A DNA stretch of 39,028 nucleotides from an uncultured Bacteroidota bacterium (GTDB lineage Bacteria; Bacteroidota; Bacteroidia; Bacteroidales; P3). The position numbers and the translations under genes were made by a program. Shown here piece by piece: positions 1-9,550 of this stretch. Location: assembly GCA_900545215.1 (NCBI GenBank), contig UQXW01000016.1, positions 1 to 39,028 on the forward strand, written 5' to 3'. Below the pieces are notes generated by a model. That model did no database searches. It was not told the origin of the DNA and worked only from the letters and a program-made list of their open reading frames with translations. Numbering within the stretch: position 1 is the first letter of the stretch; each line of letters opens with the position of its first letter.

Positions 1-1
1 A

Positions 2-1507
2 ATGCAAATTCATCGTTTGAAACGAATTGTAACACCTATCCGCTATCCGATGGCGGGAATGAAATCCCATGAGGTTACAATCTTCGTTTACGATTCTCAA
101 ACCGGCAAAACAGTGGAATTGCAAACAAGAGAAAACAACAGTATCGAAGAAAAAGAAGCCTATCTTACCAATCTGACATGGAATCCCGAAGGAACGCAAC
201 TCTATGTCCAAAAACTAAACCGCAAACAGAACCATTTGAAGATGAATGCCTACGATGTAGCAGGCGGAAAGTTGAGAAAAACATTGTTTGAGGAGAAAGC
301 AGCGAAATATGTCGAGCCCGAATCGCCTGTATTCTTCCTACCCAAACAAAGCAACAGGTTCATCTATTTGAGCGAGAGGGACGGCTTCAATCACGCTTAC
401 CTTTATGATGTCGATGGAAACATGATTGAACAATTAACCTCTGGCGAATGGATGATAAACTCGATAGAGGGTTTCAACGATAAGGGAAACGAGGTTTATT
501 TCTATGCGACGAAAGATTCTCCGTTGGAGCAAAATCTGTACGCATGCAACTTGAAAAACAAGAAAATCCGCAGATGTACTCCAGAAAAGGGAACCCACCA
601 CGTAAGATTCAACTCTGCCGGTACTTTGTTCTTGGATTCTTACAGCAGTTCCTCACAGGCAAGAAGGGTTGTGATGTATAACGACAAGGCAAAGGAGATA
701 AAACAACTTCATCAATCGGAAGACCCTTGGAGTAAGTTGAATAAACCGCAAATAGATGTCTTCACGATAAAGGCAAAGGACGGTACGGATTTATATGCCA
801 GAATGATAAAACCGATAAACTTCGATGCGAACAAAAAATATCCTGTCATAGTATATGTATATGGTGGTCCGCATGCACAACTCATAACAGACACATGGTT
901 ATCCGGTGCGAACAACTTCTTTTTGTTCCTTGCACAACAAGGCTATATCGTTTGGACGGTTGACAGCAGAGGTTCTGCAAACAGAGGATATGAATTTGAG
1001 AGTGCAATATGGCGTAACTGCGGAAGCATAGAAGTAAGCGACCAAATGGACGGAGTTGATTATTTGAAGAGTCTGCCGTATGTAGATGCAAACCGCATAG
1101 GCGTTGACGGCTGGAGCTATGGCGGATTCATGACAATATCATTGAAACTGAAGAATCCCGGTGTCTTCAAAACCGCAACGGCAGGCGGTCCTGTCATAGA
1201 TTGGAAATGGTATGAGATAATGTACGGTGAGAGATATATGTCTTCTCCTGAGGATAATCCGGAAGGTTATGAAAAAGCCTCTTTGTTGAATTATGCAAAT
1301 CAGTTGGAAGGAAAGTTGCTTGTCATTCACGGGGCGCAAGACCCGACTGTTGTAATGCAACATTCATTGGAGTTCATCAAAAGATGTATCAAGAATGGTA
1401 AACAGGTGGATTACTTTATATACCCGGATCATGAGCATAATGTGATAGGCAAAGACCGTATTCATCTTTACGAAAAGATATACCAATACCATAAAGAGAA
1501 CTTGTAA
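2..1507 (+). CDS. S9 family peptidase (DPP IV / prolyl oligopeptidase type), 5' end outside window
   Basis: Serine peptidase that would cleave peptides, typically after proline, at the cell surface or in the periplasm. What is present is the second half of the DPP IV beta-propeller (about residues 1-245) and a complete C-terminal alpha/beta hydrolase domain (about 250-501). The nucleophile motif GWSYGG places Ser372. Asp447 in GAQDPT and His479 in HEHN complete the likely triad. Family members are usually about 700 residues, so roughly 200 N-terminal residues, including any signal peptide, lie before the window. The ATG at base 2 is just an internal methionine. The FN3 protein gene follows after 59 bases on the same strand. 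The peptidase assignment is firm; the precise specificity is not readable. Confidence 0.93.
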   Translation: MQIHRLKRIVTPIRYPMAGMKSHEVTIFVYDSQTGKTVELQTRENNSIEEKEAYLTNLTWNPEGTQLYVQKLNRKQNHLKMNAYDVAGGKLRKTLFEEKAAKYVEPESPVFFLPKQSNRFIYLSERDGFNHAYLYDVDGNMIEQLTSGEWMINSIEGFNDKGNEVYFYATKDSPLEQNLYACNLKNKKIRRCTPEKGTHHVRFNSAGTLFLDSYSSSSQARRVVMYNDKAKEIKQLHQSEDPWSKLNKPQIDVFTIKAKDGTDLYARMIKPINFDANKKYPVIVYVYGGPHAQLITDTWLSGANNFFLFLAQQGYIVWTVDSRGSANRGYEFESAIWRNCGSIEVSDQMDGVDYLKSLPYVDANRIGVDGWSYGGFMTISLKLKNPGVFKTATAGGPVIDWKWYEIMYGERYMSSPEDNPEGYEKASLLNYANQLEGKLLVIHGAQDPTVVMQHSLEFIKRCIKNGKQVDYFIYPDHEHNVIGKDRIHLYEKIYQYHKENL

Positions 1508-1566
1508 TGCATGGAAAGATGTTTCCGTTTCAATAAACATGAGTTTTGACTGAAAAATAAGAAGAC

Positions 1567-4446
1567 ATGAAAAAAATATTGCACTTCATACTTTTGACAT
1601 TACTATCATCGGGTACGTTTTTTGCCCAAAGCACGTTGATGCCTGCACCAAGCGAAATGTGGGTAGATGATATTGATGTCTCTCAGGCAACGCTTCGTTG
1701 GAACGGAAACGAGCATGCTTCTGCTTGGATTGTGGGTTACAAGGCATTTCAGCAGGAGGCATACATGGAAACAACAATCGAAGATACTGTGTTCTATTTG
1801 CAAAACCTTGCAAGCGGAACACGCTATCTTTGGATAGTCAAGGCAATAGATATAAACGGAGATACAACGGAAGCAAGTCCTGTGGGAACTTTTGTAACCT
1901 TGGGCTTTGACAGCGATTGTCCGATGATTGCGAATTTAAGCCTTGGTAATATCGATGAAAACGGCATAAATGTTCAATGGACGGCAAGTTCCGAGACCTC
2001 GCAATGGGAAGTCGTTGCAGGGCAAGTGGGAAGCAATCCTGACAGAGAGGGGTCGAGAATAAGGACTCAAAACTATGAAGCTGTGGCAGGAGGTTTGATG
2101 CCATACGAGAGGTATCAGATTGCCGTGCGTTCCGATTGTTCCAATTCGGTTAGCGATTGGAAATATATTTATACGAAGTATCTGCCGTACGGAGCGGCTC
2201 AACTGCCTGTGCAAACGGATTTCGAAAATGAGCAGGACTACATGAATATCGGCTTTGTCAATTCCGGAAGCAATGCATGGGAAATAGGCTCGGCTACAAA
2301 TGCCGGAAGTTCCGGAAGCAAGGCTCTTTACATCTCCAACGACAACGGATTGACTAATGCTTGCGACCCAGGCGTTGCAGCAATCAGCTACGCATACATA
2401 GATTTTGAAATTCCCGAATATGCTGTCGGTTTCTATATAGATTTCAAGTACAAAACTCCTGCACCTTTGCAAGGTGCAGCTTTGAAAGTTTATCTTTTAA
2501 GTCCCGGAAGTGCATTAAACACGGACATACTTCCATCGGTAAATGACCAAGTCGGCGAAGGCACTTATTCGGGAGGAAATAACGTATGGCAGAATGTGCA
2601 TATAGAGTTACCGCAATACCATATCGGCTCGACAAAAAGAATTGTTTTTGCATGGGAGAATACGAGTATTGCGGCAACAAGCGATGCTGTGGCAATAGAT
2701 GATATTTACATTACGGCTCGTTATTGTGCCACTCCATCGGAACTTGGTATTGCAAATGTTTCTTTCAATTCTGCCGTTCCGACTTGGGAGGTCAGAGATA
2801 ATCAGACTACGTTTAATATGGAATATAAGCCGACCGGAAGTTCCGAATGGATATTATTGGAAGGCGTAAGCCCCAATACACTCTTGGAAAATCTGCAAAG
2901 TGCAACGCAATATACATTCAGAGTTCAAGCGGATTGTACAGATGAACAAAGTTTTTGGTCGGATACGGCTGTATTCACCACAAATGTTTCAATTCTGCCG
3001 CCAACGGACGTACGTATAAATTCTTTTGATGAGAATTCTGCAAACATTGTATGGTCTATAACACCGAATGCAATAGCATGGCTGGTTGAAGTAACAAACA
3101 ACAATACTCTTTCCACAAATCAAATAGAGGCTTCATATAACGAGTTTCAGTTGACGAACCTTGCAGATAACACAGCGTATTCCATAAGAGTAAGAGCCGT
3201 TTCTTCCGATAACGACACGAGTTCGTATTCTCCGGCTGTTTATTTGCACACTCTTTGCAATCCTATCGAACAATTTCCTTATCATTGCGAAGATACTATA
3301 AAATTCAAGTCCGATGAAGGCTTTTGCATGTCTCAAGATTGTTGGAGAATAGAGCAGGATACTATTTGCAGTCCTATGTTTAACCTTTCAACAAGTTCAA
3401 ACCCCGTTCTTATGTTCGATTTCGAGGCAGGAGAAGGAGAAGTGCCGTTATTGCTAGTTTCCGTAAGAGGAGAGAATTTCAGGATATTGCGTCAGGTAAC
3501 TTCGGGTGTGAATACTATCAGATTAAATGAGTTAATGAATGAAGAGAGAGTTGTTTTCGCTTTTCAATCTTACTTATCCGACGACAGAATATACGAATAC
3601 AAAATAACGAACTTTACCATAAAAGACAGTTGTTTCGCTCCGGATAATCTGACGGCAAATCATATCACTTCAAATTCGGCAATGTTGGAATGGAATGTTT
3701 ATGGTAATAACACTTCATTTGATTTGGCTGTTGTGAATACGACTAATGAAGATACCATTCATGTGAATGGTGTAAGCAGTCCATACATTTTGAGGGAATT
3801 AACGCCTAATACGGAATATGTAATCTTGCTGAAAGCGAATTGTGGAGACGCTTCTGCCGAAAACAATGCCGTTATCAGTTTCAGAACAGCAGGAGATGCG
3901 TCGTCATGTTCAACGCCTACGAATTTTATCTGCCAACACTATCAAAGCAAAGGCGATGAGACAATAGTCTGCACATGGGACGAGGTGAGCGACAACCCTT
4001 ACATGCGGTGGGAAATAAACTATAAAGAAGCCCTTGCGGTGAATTTCGCTTCCGAGGAGGTAAATCTTTACCCAAGATTTACATTGCGGAATGTTGAACA
4101 AGGAAGTCGCTGGGAGTTCAAACTGAGAGCGATTTGTGCGGTTGGTGATACTTCCGCTTGGACACCGATACAAACGGTTGTTGTGGGAGAGCAAGGCTTG
4201 AATCCTGTTACATACGGAAATACTTCTTTGAAAATATACCCTAATCCGGCAGATAAAGTTTTGCATATTGAAACCGATGGGGCTGAAATAAAGGATGTGC
4301 AACTCATGGATGCGAACGGAAGAGTTTTGAAAGCATGGGAAAGTTTGCCGACAGAGATAGACGTAAGCCATTATCCCAATGGAATATACTATCTCAATGT
4401 CAGCATAAACGGAACACGCTTGTCGAAGAAAGTAAGCATACAATAA
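1567..4446 (+). CDS. Large secreted fibronectin type III protein with T9SS sorting domain
   Basis: A 959-residue exported protein. A signal peptide is visible at residues 1-21 (MKKILHFILLTL...FFAQ). At least five FN3-like modules follow, recognisable by repeated 'A.L.W' strands and 'L.p.T.Y...v+A' strands, at about 25-110, 117-205, 385-470, 475-560 and 690-770. They alternate with cysteine-bearing jelly-roll/MAM-like blocks near 210-380 and 565-685. The C-terminal 75 residues begin at the motif LKIYPNPA and end in KVSIQ, the pattern of a type A T9SS C-terminal domain. That domain is known to direct export across the outer membrane and surface attachment. No catalytic domain was recognised, so an adhesin or a binding scaffold is most likely. 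It is not obviously co-transcribed with the next gene. Confidence 0.88.
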   Translation: MKKILHFILLTLLSSGTFFAQSTLMPAPSEMWVDDIDVSQATLRWNGNEHASAWIVGYKAFQQEAYMETTIEDTVFYLQNLASGTRYLWIVKAIDINGDTTEASPVGTFVTLGFDSDCPMIANLSLGNIDENGINVQWTASSETSQWEVVAGQVGSNPDREGSRIRTQNYEAVAGGLMPYERYQIAVRSDCSNSVSDWKYIYTKYLPYGAAQLPVQTDFENEQDYMNIGFVNSGSNAWEIGSATNAGSSGSKALYISNDNGLTNACDPGVAAISYAYIDFEIPEYAVGFYIDFKYKTPAPLQGAALKVYLLSPGSALNTDILPSVNDQVGEGTYSGGNNVWQNVHIELPQYHIGSTKRIVFAWENTSIAATSDAVAIDDIYITARYCATPSELGIANVSFNSAVPTWEVRDNQTTFNMEYKPTGSSEWILLEGVSPNTLLENLQSATQYTFRVQADCTDEQSFWSDTAVFTTNVSILPPTDVRINSFDENSANIVWSITPNAIAWLVEVTNNNTLSTNQIEASYNEFQLTNLADNTAYSIRVRAVSSDNDTSSYSPAVYLHTLCNPIEQFPYHCEDTIKFKSDEGFCMSQDCWRIEQDTICSPMFNLSTSSNPVLMFDFEAGEGEVPLLLVSVRGENFRILRQVTSGVNTIRLNELMNEERVVFAFQSYLSDDRIYEYKITNFTIKDSCFAPDNLTANHITSNSAMLEWNVYGNNTSFDLAVVNTTNEDTIHVNGVSSPYILRELTPNTEYVILLKANCGDASAENNAVISFRTAGDASSCSTPTNFICQHYQSKGDETIVCTWDEVSDNPYMRWEINYKEALAVNFASEEVNLYPRFTLRNVEQGSRWEFKLRAICAVGDTSAWTPIQTVVVGEQGLNPVTYGNTSLKIYPNPADKVLHIETDGAEIKDVQLMDANGRVLKAWESLPTEIDVSHYPNGIYYLNVSINGTRLSKKVSIQ

Positions 4447-4534
4447 ACCATCTGAAAGTATATTTCGCTTACTGTATTGAACATAATACCGAGTGAATTG
4501 TTGAGAACGATTATGTCGTTCCGTTTTTTCTTTG

Positions 4535-4542
4535 TACATTTG
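4535..4542 (+). promoter_or_regulatory. Bacteroidetes -7 promoter box for the polyprenyl synthase gene
   Basis: TACATTTG matches the Bacteroidetes sigma-ABfr -7 consensus TAnnTTTG and lies 31 bases before the ATG at 4574. No good -33 TTTG is visible at the right distance, so only the -7 half is supported. The 127-base gap before this gene suggests its own transcription start. Confidence 0.5.
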
Positions 4543-4573
4543 CAAATTGGAATAGGTTTTATTTTGCAACGGA

Positions 4574-5545
4574 ATGAATTTGGTGGAGTTAAGTCGATGT
4601 GTTGAGCAGGAATTTGCCTTGTTTGATAGTAAGTTCCGGGCTTGTTTGCCTGATGACGGTGGCACTCTCGGCAGTTTGTCGGATTATGTGTTGCATCAAA
4701 AGGGTAAAAGGCTAAGACCGCTGATAAGTTTCTTGATTGCGAAGGCATGCGGAGGAGCAAGCGAATCCACATATCGGGCTGCCGTGATTTTGGAACTGCT
4801 ACATACTGCATCTCTTGTGCATGACGACGTGTTGGACGAAAGTAAACTGCGACGCGGACAGCGTACCATCAATGATATTTGGGACAACAAAACAGCAATT
4901 CTTTTCGGAGATTACGTTTATGGGGTTTGTCTGCATCTTATAGAGACGAAAGAAGATTTCGAACTCTTGGGTATCTATTCCAAAATTGCGAGAGAACTGC
5001 CGCAAGGAGAACTTTTGCAGAAAGATGTATCCGATTCCATGAATTGCAATGAAGAAGCATATTTCAAAATCATCGATGGAAAGACAGCCTCTCTTTTCGG
5101 AGCGTCTGCATACATGGGTGCAAAGACTGCAAAAGGAACAAAGGATTACTCGAAAGAGGCGGAACAATTCGGCAGAACGCTCGGCAGAGCTTTTCAAATA
5201 AGAGATGATATTTTGGATTTGACACTTGACACCGACAGTGGCAAAGGACATGGCAATGATATAAAGGAAAAGAAAATCACATTGCCGATTATCTTTTTGC
5301 TGAAAGAACTCGGACAAGCAGAAAAAAGGCAGTTACTTGAATTCTTTGCCCGAGAGGATAAAACCGATGCCGAGATAGACCGACTTCTCAGACGCATACA
5401 AAGTACGGATTGCCTGAATAAAGCCGAACAAGAAGTAATCCGATATAGTCAAATGGCGAAACAACATTTGCACAGCCTGCCGGAAAATGATTACAGAAAG
5501 AAATTGGAGGATTTGACGGACTGTTTAGTCCTCCGCAATCTATAA
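4574..5545 (+). CDS. Trans-polyprenyl diphosphate synthase (octaprenyl/solanesyl type)
   Basis: Cytoplasmic prenyl transferase that extends farnesyl diphosphate with isopentenyl diphosphate units, probably to make the menaquinone side chain. It has 323 residues, the usual family length. The first aspartate-rich motif is D84-D-V-L-D88, followed by the RRGQRT loop. The second is D211-D-I-L-D215. The substrate-binding GKRLRP segment is at 44-49. The fifth residue before the first motif is alanine (A79) rather than an aromatic, which in this family usually goes with long-chain products; that product length is an inference. The gene is followed after 16 bases by the TlpA-like gene. An ispB-like role is likely, but no symbol is given because chain length cannot be read from sequence. 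Confidence 0.92.
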   Translation: MNLVELSRCVEQEFALFDSKFRACLPDDGGTLGSLSDYVLHQKGKRLRPLISFLIAKACGGASESTYRAAVILELLHTASLVHDDVLDESKLRRGQRTINDIWDNKTAILFGDYVYGVCLHLIETKEDFELLGIYSKIARELPQGELLQKDVSDSMNCNEEAYFKIIDGKTASLFGASAYMGAKTAKGTKDYSKEAEQFGRTLGRAFQIRDDILDLTLDTDSGKGHGNDIKEKKITLPIIFLLKELGQAEKRQLLEFFAREDKTDAEIDRLLRRIQSTDCLNKAEQEVIRYSQMAKQHLHSLPENDYRKKLEDLTDCLVLRNL

Positions 5546-5561
5546 ACAAAAGAAGAAAGCA

Positions 5562-6056
5562 ATGAAACGTTCAATTTCAACATGTCTTTGTTTGATGATA
5601 TTCGCATTTTGCGGATATGCACAGCAGACTCTACCGTCTGTCGATGTGAAAACATTGGATGGAAAGACAATCAACACAAAGGATTTCAACAATGACGGCA
5701 AGCCTTTTGCCATCTGTTTCTGGGCAACGTGGTGCAAGCCGTGCATAATGGAGCTTAACACCATTGCAGAGAACTATGAGCAATGGCAAAGCGAAACAGG
5801 AATGAAAATATACGCCGTTTCGATTGACGATAGCAGAACAAGTTCTAAGGTTTTGCCTCTTACCAACAGTTCGGAATGGGAGTTTGAAGTCGTGCTTGAC
5901 TTAAACAGTGAGTTCAAACGGGCATTGGGAGTAAATAATCCGCCTCATAGTTTTGTCGTCAACGGCAAAGGAGAAATAACATGGCAACATGTCGGTTTCA
6001 CTCCCGGCGATGAACAACACCTTATAGAGGAAATACAAAAGGCATTGAAGAACTGA
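5562..6056 (+). CDS. TlpA-like periplasmic thioredoxin-fold protein
   Basis: A 164-residue exported thiol-disulfide protein. A signal peptide covers about residues 1-21, ending CGYAQQ. The thioredoxin/AhpC-TSA fold carries the redox motif W57-C58-K-P-C61 in the context FWATWCKPC, and a cis-proline segment NNPPHSF near residue 127. TlpA/ResA relatives reduce disulfides of envelope proteins or apocytochromes. It starts 16 bases after the polyprenyl synthase and ends 13 bases before the DUF6029-type gene, so it probably heads or belongs to one operon running to 9342. The CxxC-bearing Omp28-like lipoprotein downstream is a plausible partner. Confidence 0.9.
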   Translation: MKRSISTCLCLMIFAFCGYAQQTLPSVDVKTLDGKTINTKDFNNDGKPFAICFWATWCKPCIMELNTIAENYEQWQSETGMKIYAVSIDDSRTSSKVLPLTNSSEWEFEVVLDLNSEFKRALGVNNPPHSFVVNGKGEITWQHVGFTPGDEQHLIEEIQKALKN

Positions 6057-6069
6057 CAAACCGTTTCTT

Positions 6070-7758
6070 ATGAAAAGAACAGTACTATTGCCATTGCTTA
6101 TTTGCTTTTCAATATACACACAGGCACAAGGCATATTGGGAGGTAAGGTCAGCGGCAATTTCCAAGTCGATATGCAGATGTCGAAAGAAGATTCGGTCAT
6201 CGGTTCCGAGAAAGTCAGGGAAAAATTTCTGAGCAATGCCTTTGCAAACATCAATTACAATGCAGGGGACTTCTCCGCAGGCTTTCGATTCGAATCTTAT
6301 TTGAATCCGATACTCGGATTCGACAATCAATACAAAGGAGCCGGCATTCCATATCGTTGGGCTTCCTATAAGAAAGATTATTTGGAAGTAACAGTCGGCA
6401 ATTACTACGAACAATTCGGCAACGGCTTGGTTTTCCGTGCATACGAGGAGCGAAACCTCGGATTGGACAACGCTATGGACGGTTTAAGGATAGTTGCCAA
6501 GCCTCTTTCCGGCTTAACCATCAAAGGAATTATCGGTAAGCAACGCTATTATTGGGAAGACATTTGGAAAACCGATAACGGATTGGTCAGAGGCTTCGAT
6601 GCAGAAATCAGTTTGAACGAATTATTCCCTGCATTGAGAGAAAAACCTACACGCCTTAACATAGGCGGAAGTTTCGTTTCCGTTTATGAGAAATCGGAAG
6701 CCAAGTTCATCAACATGGGAGACACATTGTATAGAATGGAAATACCCGAAAACATCGGTGCAACTGCATTCCGTTTCGACCTTTCCCATAAAGCATTCTC
6801 CCTCTCTGCCGAATACGCACGCAAAGGGCAAGACCCTAACGCCGTAAACAACTATATTTACCGTAAAGGCGAAGCATTATTACTCAAAACCGCCTATTCC
6901 GTAAAAGGATTTGCCGTTTCCTTGGAAGCGAAACGCATAGACAACATGAGTTTCAAGTCCAAAAGAGCGGAAGTCGGCAATATGCTGAACATAAACTACC
7001 TTCCTGCCATAACACGCCAGCATTCCTATTCACTCATGGCAATGTATCCGTACGCCACACAGGTGAACGGAGAAATGGGATTGCAATTCGATGTGATGTA
7101 TAAGGTAAAAAAGAATACTCTTTTGGGCGGAAAATACGGTACTAATTTGAAGTTTAACTACTCGCGCATTCATTCCATAAAGCAGAAACCGATTGAAAAT
7201 TATGATTTGAACCAAAGCGGAACTGAGGGCTACACTTCATCTTTCTTCGAACTCGGAGACGATTTGTACTTTGAAGAGATAAACTTCGAAATCAACAAAA
7301 AATTGAGTCGGGATCTCAAGTTGAACCTCATGTATTCCTATCAAAGTTTCAACCCTGTTGCGTTCGGTCACCCCGAAGACGAAAACATCTATGCCAATAT
7401 ATTCGTTGCCGATGGTACATACAAAATAAATCGCAACCATTCTTTGAGAGGAGAAATCCAATGGCTGCTTTGCGAGCAGAATTACGGAGAGTGGGCAAAA
7501 GGAGATTGGTTGCAACTGACCGCAGAGTACAATTTCGCCGGCAGATGGTTCTTCGCACTCTCCGATCAATGGAATTACGGCAATGAGAACGAAGAAAAAG
7601 TTCATTATTACAACGTATCTCTCGGTTCAACCTACAAAACCACACGAGTGGCATTGAGTTATGGTAAACAACGCAGCGGTATTATGTGTATAGGAGGCGT
7701 ATGCAGAGAAGTGCCTGCCTCAAATGGTTTGTTTGTAACGATAAGCAGCAGTTTTTAA
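6070..7758 (+). CDS. DUF6029-type outer-membrane beta-barrel protein
   Basis: A 562-residue protein with a signal peptide (about 1-19, ending TQAQG). The remainder consists of alternating amphipathic strands rich in aromatic residues, such as the GNYYEQFGNGLVFRAYEER region near residue 115. It ends in ..LFVTISSSF, a terminal aromatic typical of outer-membrane barrels. I recognise it as the Bacteroidetes family annotated DUF6029, which usually lies with TlpA and Omp28-like genes as here. The function is unknown; a porin-like or protein-export partner role is only a guess. The stop is 2 bases before the next start, indicating co-transcription. Confidence 0.75.
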   Translation: MKRTVLLPLLICFSIYTQAQGILGGKVSGNFQVDMQMSKEDSVIGSEKVREKFLSNAFANINYNAGDFSAGFRFESYLNPILGFDNQYKGAGIPYRWASYKKDYLEVTVGNYYEQFGNGLVFRAYEERNLGLDNAMDGLRIVAKPLSGLTIKGIIGKQRYYWEDIWKTDNGLVRGFDAEISLNELFPALREKPTRLNIGGSFVSVYEKSEAKFINMGDTLYRMEIPENIGATAFRFDLSHKAFSLSAEYARKGQDPNAVNNYIYRKGEALLLKTAYSVKGFAVSLEAKRIDNMSFKSKRAEVGNMLNINYLPAITRQHSYSLMAMYPYATQVNGEMGLQFDVMYKVKKNTLLGGKYGTNLKFNYSRIHSIKQKPIENYDLNQSGTEGYTSSFFELGDDLYFEEINFEINKKLSRDLKLNLMYSYQSFNPVAFGHPEDENIYANIFVADGTYKINRNHSLRGEIQWLLCEQNYGEWAKGDWLQLTAEYNFAGRWFFALSDQWNYGNENEEKVHYYNVSLGSTYKTTRVALSYGKQRSGIMCIGGVCREVPASNGLFVTISSSF

Positions 7759-7760
7759 TC

Positions 7761-8591
7761 ATGAAAGCACAGAAAATAAAACATATATTATTCTTATTAG
7801 TGAGCTTACCTGTTCTTTTGCAATCCTGTGATGATTTCACAGAAGAAGAGAGACTGACCCCCTTACGTGGGGAGACGACGGATAAAGCCCCTATAAGCAA
7901 AATACAAAATGAGCAAGTCCTGTTGTTGGAAGATTTCACAGGTTGGAATTGTCCGAATTGTCCTGAAGGAACAGAGATATTGAAATCTTTGAAGCAGACT
8001 TACGGTGATAAAATCGTGATTGCGGCAATTCATCAGGGAGCTTTTGCCAAGCCATCGAACAAAAATGATAATCTTGACTTGCGTACGGAATATGGAAACG
8101 ATCTGGGAGGACGTTTTAATATCACGAATTGGCCTACATTGGTGATTAATCGCGATGTAATACCGTCCGGAAGAGGAGACTGGGCGAATAAAGTCGCAGA
8201 ATACTTTGCCTCCACACCTCATCTTCTGAACCTCTCCCTCGGAACAAAGCAAATCGAAGGCAGAACAGTCGTTTCCGTACGAGCGGAAGCCGTAGAGGAC
8301 ATCTCCGACAACCTGATAATCACACTGTATATCACGGAGAGCGATATAGAAGGCAAACAAAACGACAACGGAACACTGTTGGAAGGTTATTTGTTCCAAC
8401 ATGTCTTGCGAAATAATCCGCTTGTCGGACTGCCTCTGACGACAAATACAATGAAACAAGGAGAAAAAATAGAAAAATCCTATCTCCTTGAAACGAATGG
8501 ATTAAACCAAGAGCATTGCAGCGTTGTCGTAATGGTTGCAAAGGCCTCCGATGGGAAGGTGATGCAAACAAACGAGATTGAAATAAAGTAA
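7761..8591 (+). CDS. Omp28-like outer-membrane lipoprotein with thioredoxin-type CxxC
   Basis: A 276-residue lipoprotein. The start at 7761 is chosen because it gives a proper lipoprotein signal peptide with lipobox LLQSC (Cys23) and sits 2 bases after the preceding stop. A longer in-frame reading from 7686 would overlap the previous gene and hide the signal. After the lipid anchor comes the block LLEDFTGWNCPNCPEG with Cys64 and Cys67, typical of the Omp28 family first described in Porphyromonas. The N-terminal half has a thioredoxin fold and the C-terminal half is beta-rich. It probably acts in the periplasm or at the outer membrane in thiol chemistry or adhesion. The family role is not firmly established. 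Confidence 0.82.
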   Translation: MKAQKIKHILFLLVSLPVLLQSCDDFTEEERLTPLRGETTDKAPISKIQNEQVLLLEDFTGWNCPNCPEGTEILKSLKQTYGDKIVIAAIHQGAFAKPSNKNDNLDLRTEYGNDLGGRFNITNWPTLVINRDVIPSGRGDWANKVAEYFASTPHLLNLSLGTKQIEGRTVVSVRAEAVEDISDNLIITLYITESDIEGKQNDNGTLLEGYLFQHVLRNNPLVGLPLTTNTMKQGEKIEKSYLLETNGLNQEHCSVVVMVAKASDGKVMQTNEIEIK

Positions 8592-8616
8592 CGTAGTACG
8601 AATAAAAAGATAAAGC

Positions 8617-9342
8617 ATGATGAAAAACATTTACACTATTCTGTTGGCGTTCTTGCCGATAATCGGTCTTAACGCTCAAACAATAAAAGTAACCTTCGAG
8701 GACGAAGAACTTACGAATGGGGATACCGTCAAGGTGGAGACGACAGCGGGAGAAGAGGTCAAGAGCTATTTTTACCTTACCAACATGACCGCCTCCCCTA
8801 TTGAAGCACGTTCTCATTATTCTAAAATACAAACCAACGAAGACGATGAAATCCTCATGTGCTTTGGAGAATGCACGATAGACTCCGTTTCGCCTTTCGT
8901 GCCTTTGGCTCCGGGCGAAGAGTTCACGAATTTCGACATAGCCTATACGCCTGCAAGCGATAACCCTGCATTGATAAAGGTATCGCTGCAACAGAAAAAC
9001 GGAGAGGACACCGTAACAATGATTTCTTTCTTCGTGAAGTATCATAACCCATATATGTCCTTGCCGACGCAAAGCAAGAACCAGCCTCTCGGCATCGACG
9101 TATATCCTAACCCGATGGCGAACACTGCGGCTGTGAGCTACTATATTCCGTCAAAATATACGAACCCGCAAATGGTCATTCGTAACATGGTTGGCAAGAC
9201 TTTGAAAACATACAGCCTTAAAAGCGGTGTGCAAACCAAGTTGAACATAAGTTCTTCCGACCTTTCAAACGGAGTATATTTCTATTCCATAATCTCGGAC
9301 GGTCAAACACTGACAACGAAAAAGCTTGTAATCAGAAAATAA
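8617..9342 (+). CDS. Small exported protein with T9SS type A sorting domain
   Basis: A 241-residue protein with a signal peptide at residues 1-20 (ending IGLNAQ). A beta-sandwich-like middle region follows (about 22-150, with paired cysteines in CFGECTIDS). The C-terminal T9SS domain starts at IDVYPNPMANTA near residue 162 and ends TTKKLVIRK. It is probably secreted through T9SS and anchored to the surface. It is the last gene of the cluster beginning at 5562, lies 25 bases after the Omp28-like gene, and is followed by a clear terminator. No enzymatic motif is visible. Confidence 0.85.
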   Translation: MMKNIYTILLAFLPIIGLNAQTIKVTFEDEELTNGDTVKVETTAGEEVKSYFYLTNMTASPIEARSHYSKIQTNEDDEILMCFGECTIDSVSPFVPLAPGEEFTNFDIAYTPASDNPALIKVSLQQKNGEDTVTMISFFVKYHNPYMSLPTQSKNQPLGIDVYPNPMANTAAVSYYIPSKYTNPQMVIRNMVGKTLKTYSLKSGVQTKLNISSSDLSNGVYFYSIISDGQTLTTKKLVIRK

Positions 9343-9367
9343 CACCGATTCATAGCATATTACTATC

Positions 9368-9405
9368 GAGAAATCTCTGCGTAAACCGCAGGGATTTCTC
9401 TTTTT
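9368..9405 (+). terminator. Rho-independent terminator after the Omp28/T9SS cluster
   Basis: A 14-bp stem (9368-9381 with 9387-9400, one G-T wobble) closes a five-base loop and is followed directly by TTTTT at 9401-9405. It lies 25 bases after the stop of the T9SS protein. Confidence 0.9.
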
Positions 9406-9426
9406 ACCACACCCCGAGAGACAAAA

Positions 9427-9466
9427 CGCCGATTCACAAATGACGAATCGGCGTAATAATTTTTTC
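9427..9466. terminator. Second hairpin, possibly bidirectional terminator
   Basis: CGCCGATTC at 9427-9435 pairs perfectly with GAATCGGCG at 9445-9453. On the plus strand a run of T follows at 9460-9465, and on the minus strand the hairpin is followed by TTTTG. It could stop both the plus-strand cluster and the converging cutC transcript. A third, T-less hairpin (CGCCGTTT 9470-9477 with AAACGGCG 9488-9495) lies between it and cutC. Confidence 0.6.
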
Positions 9467-9550
9467 TTCCGCCGTTTTATTTCGCCCAAACGGCGTTTGG
9501 TAACAGTGGGTTGCTGAGAGAGGCTCGTGAAGAGAGAATTTTCGATGAGT

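Noticed and set aside
3910..4811. Long minus-strand ORFs opposite the FN3 and polyprenyl synthase genes
   Set aside because: Antisense shadows of strongly supported plus-strand genes, with no domain-like sequence.
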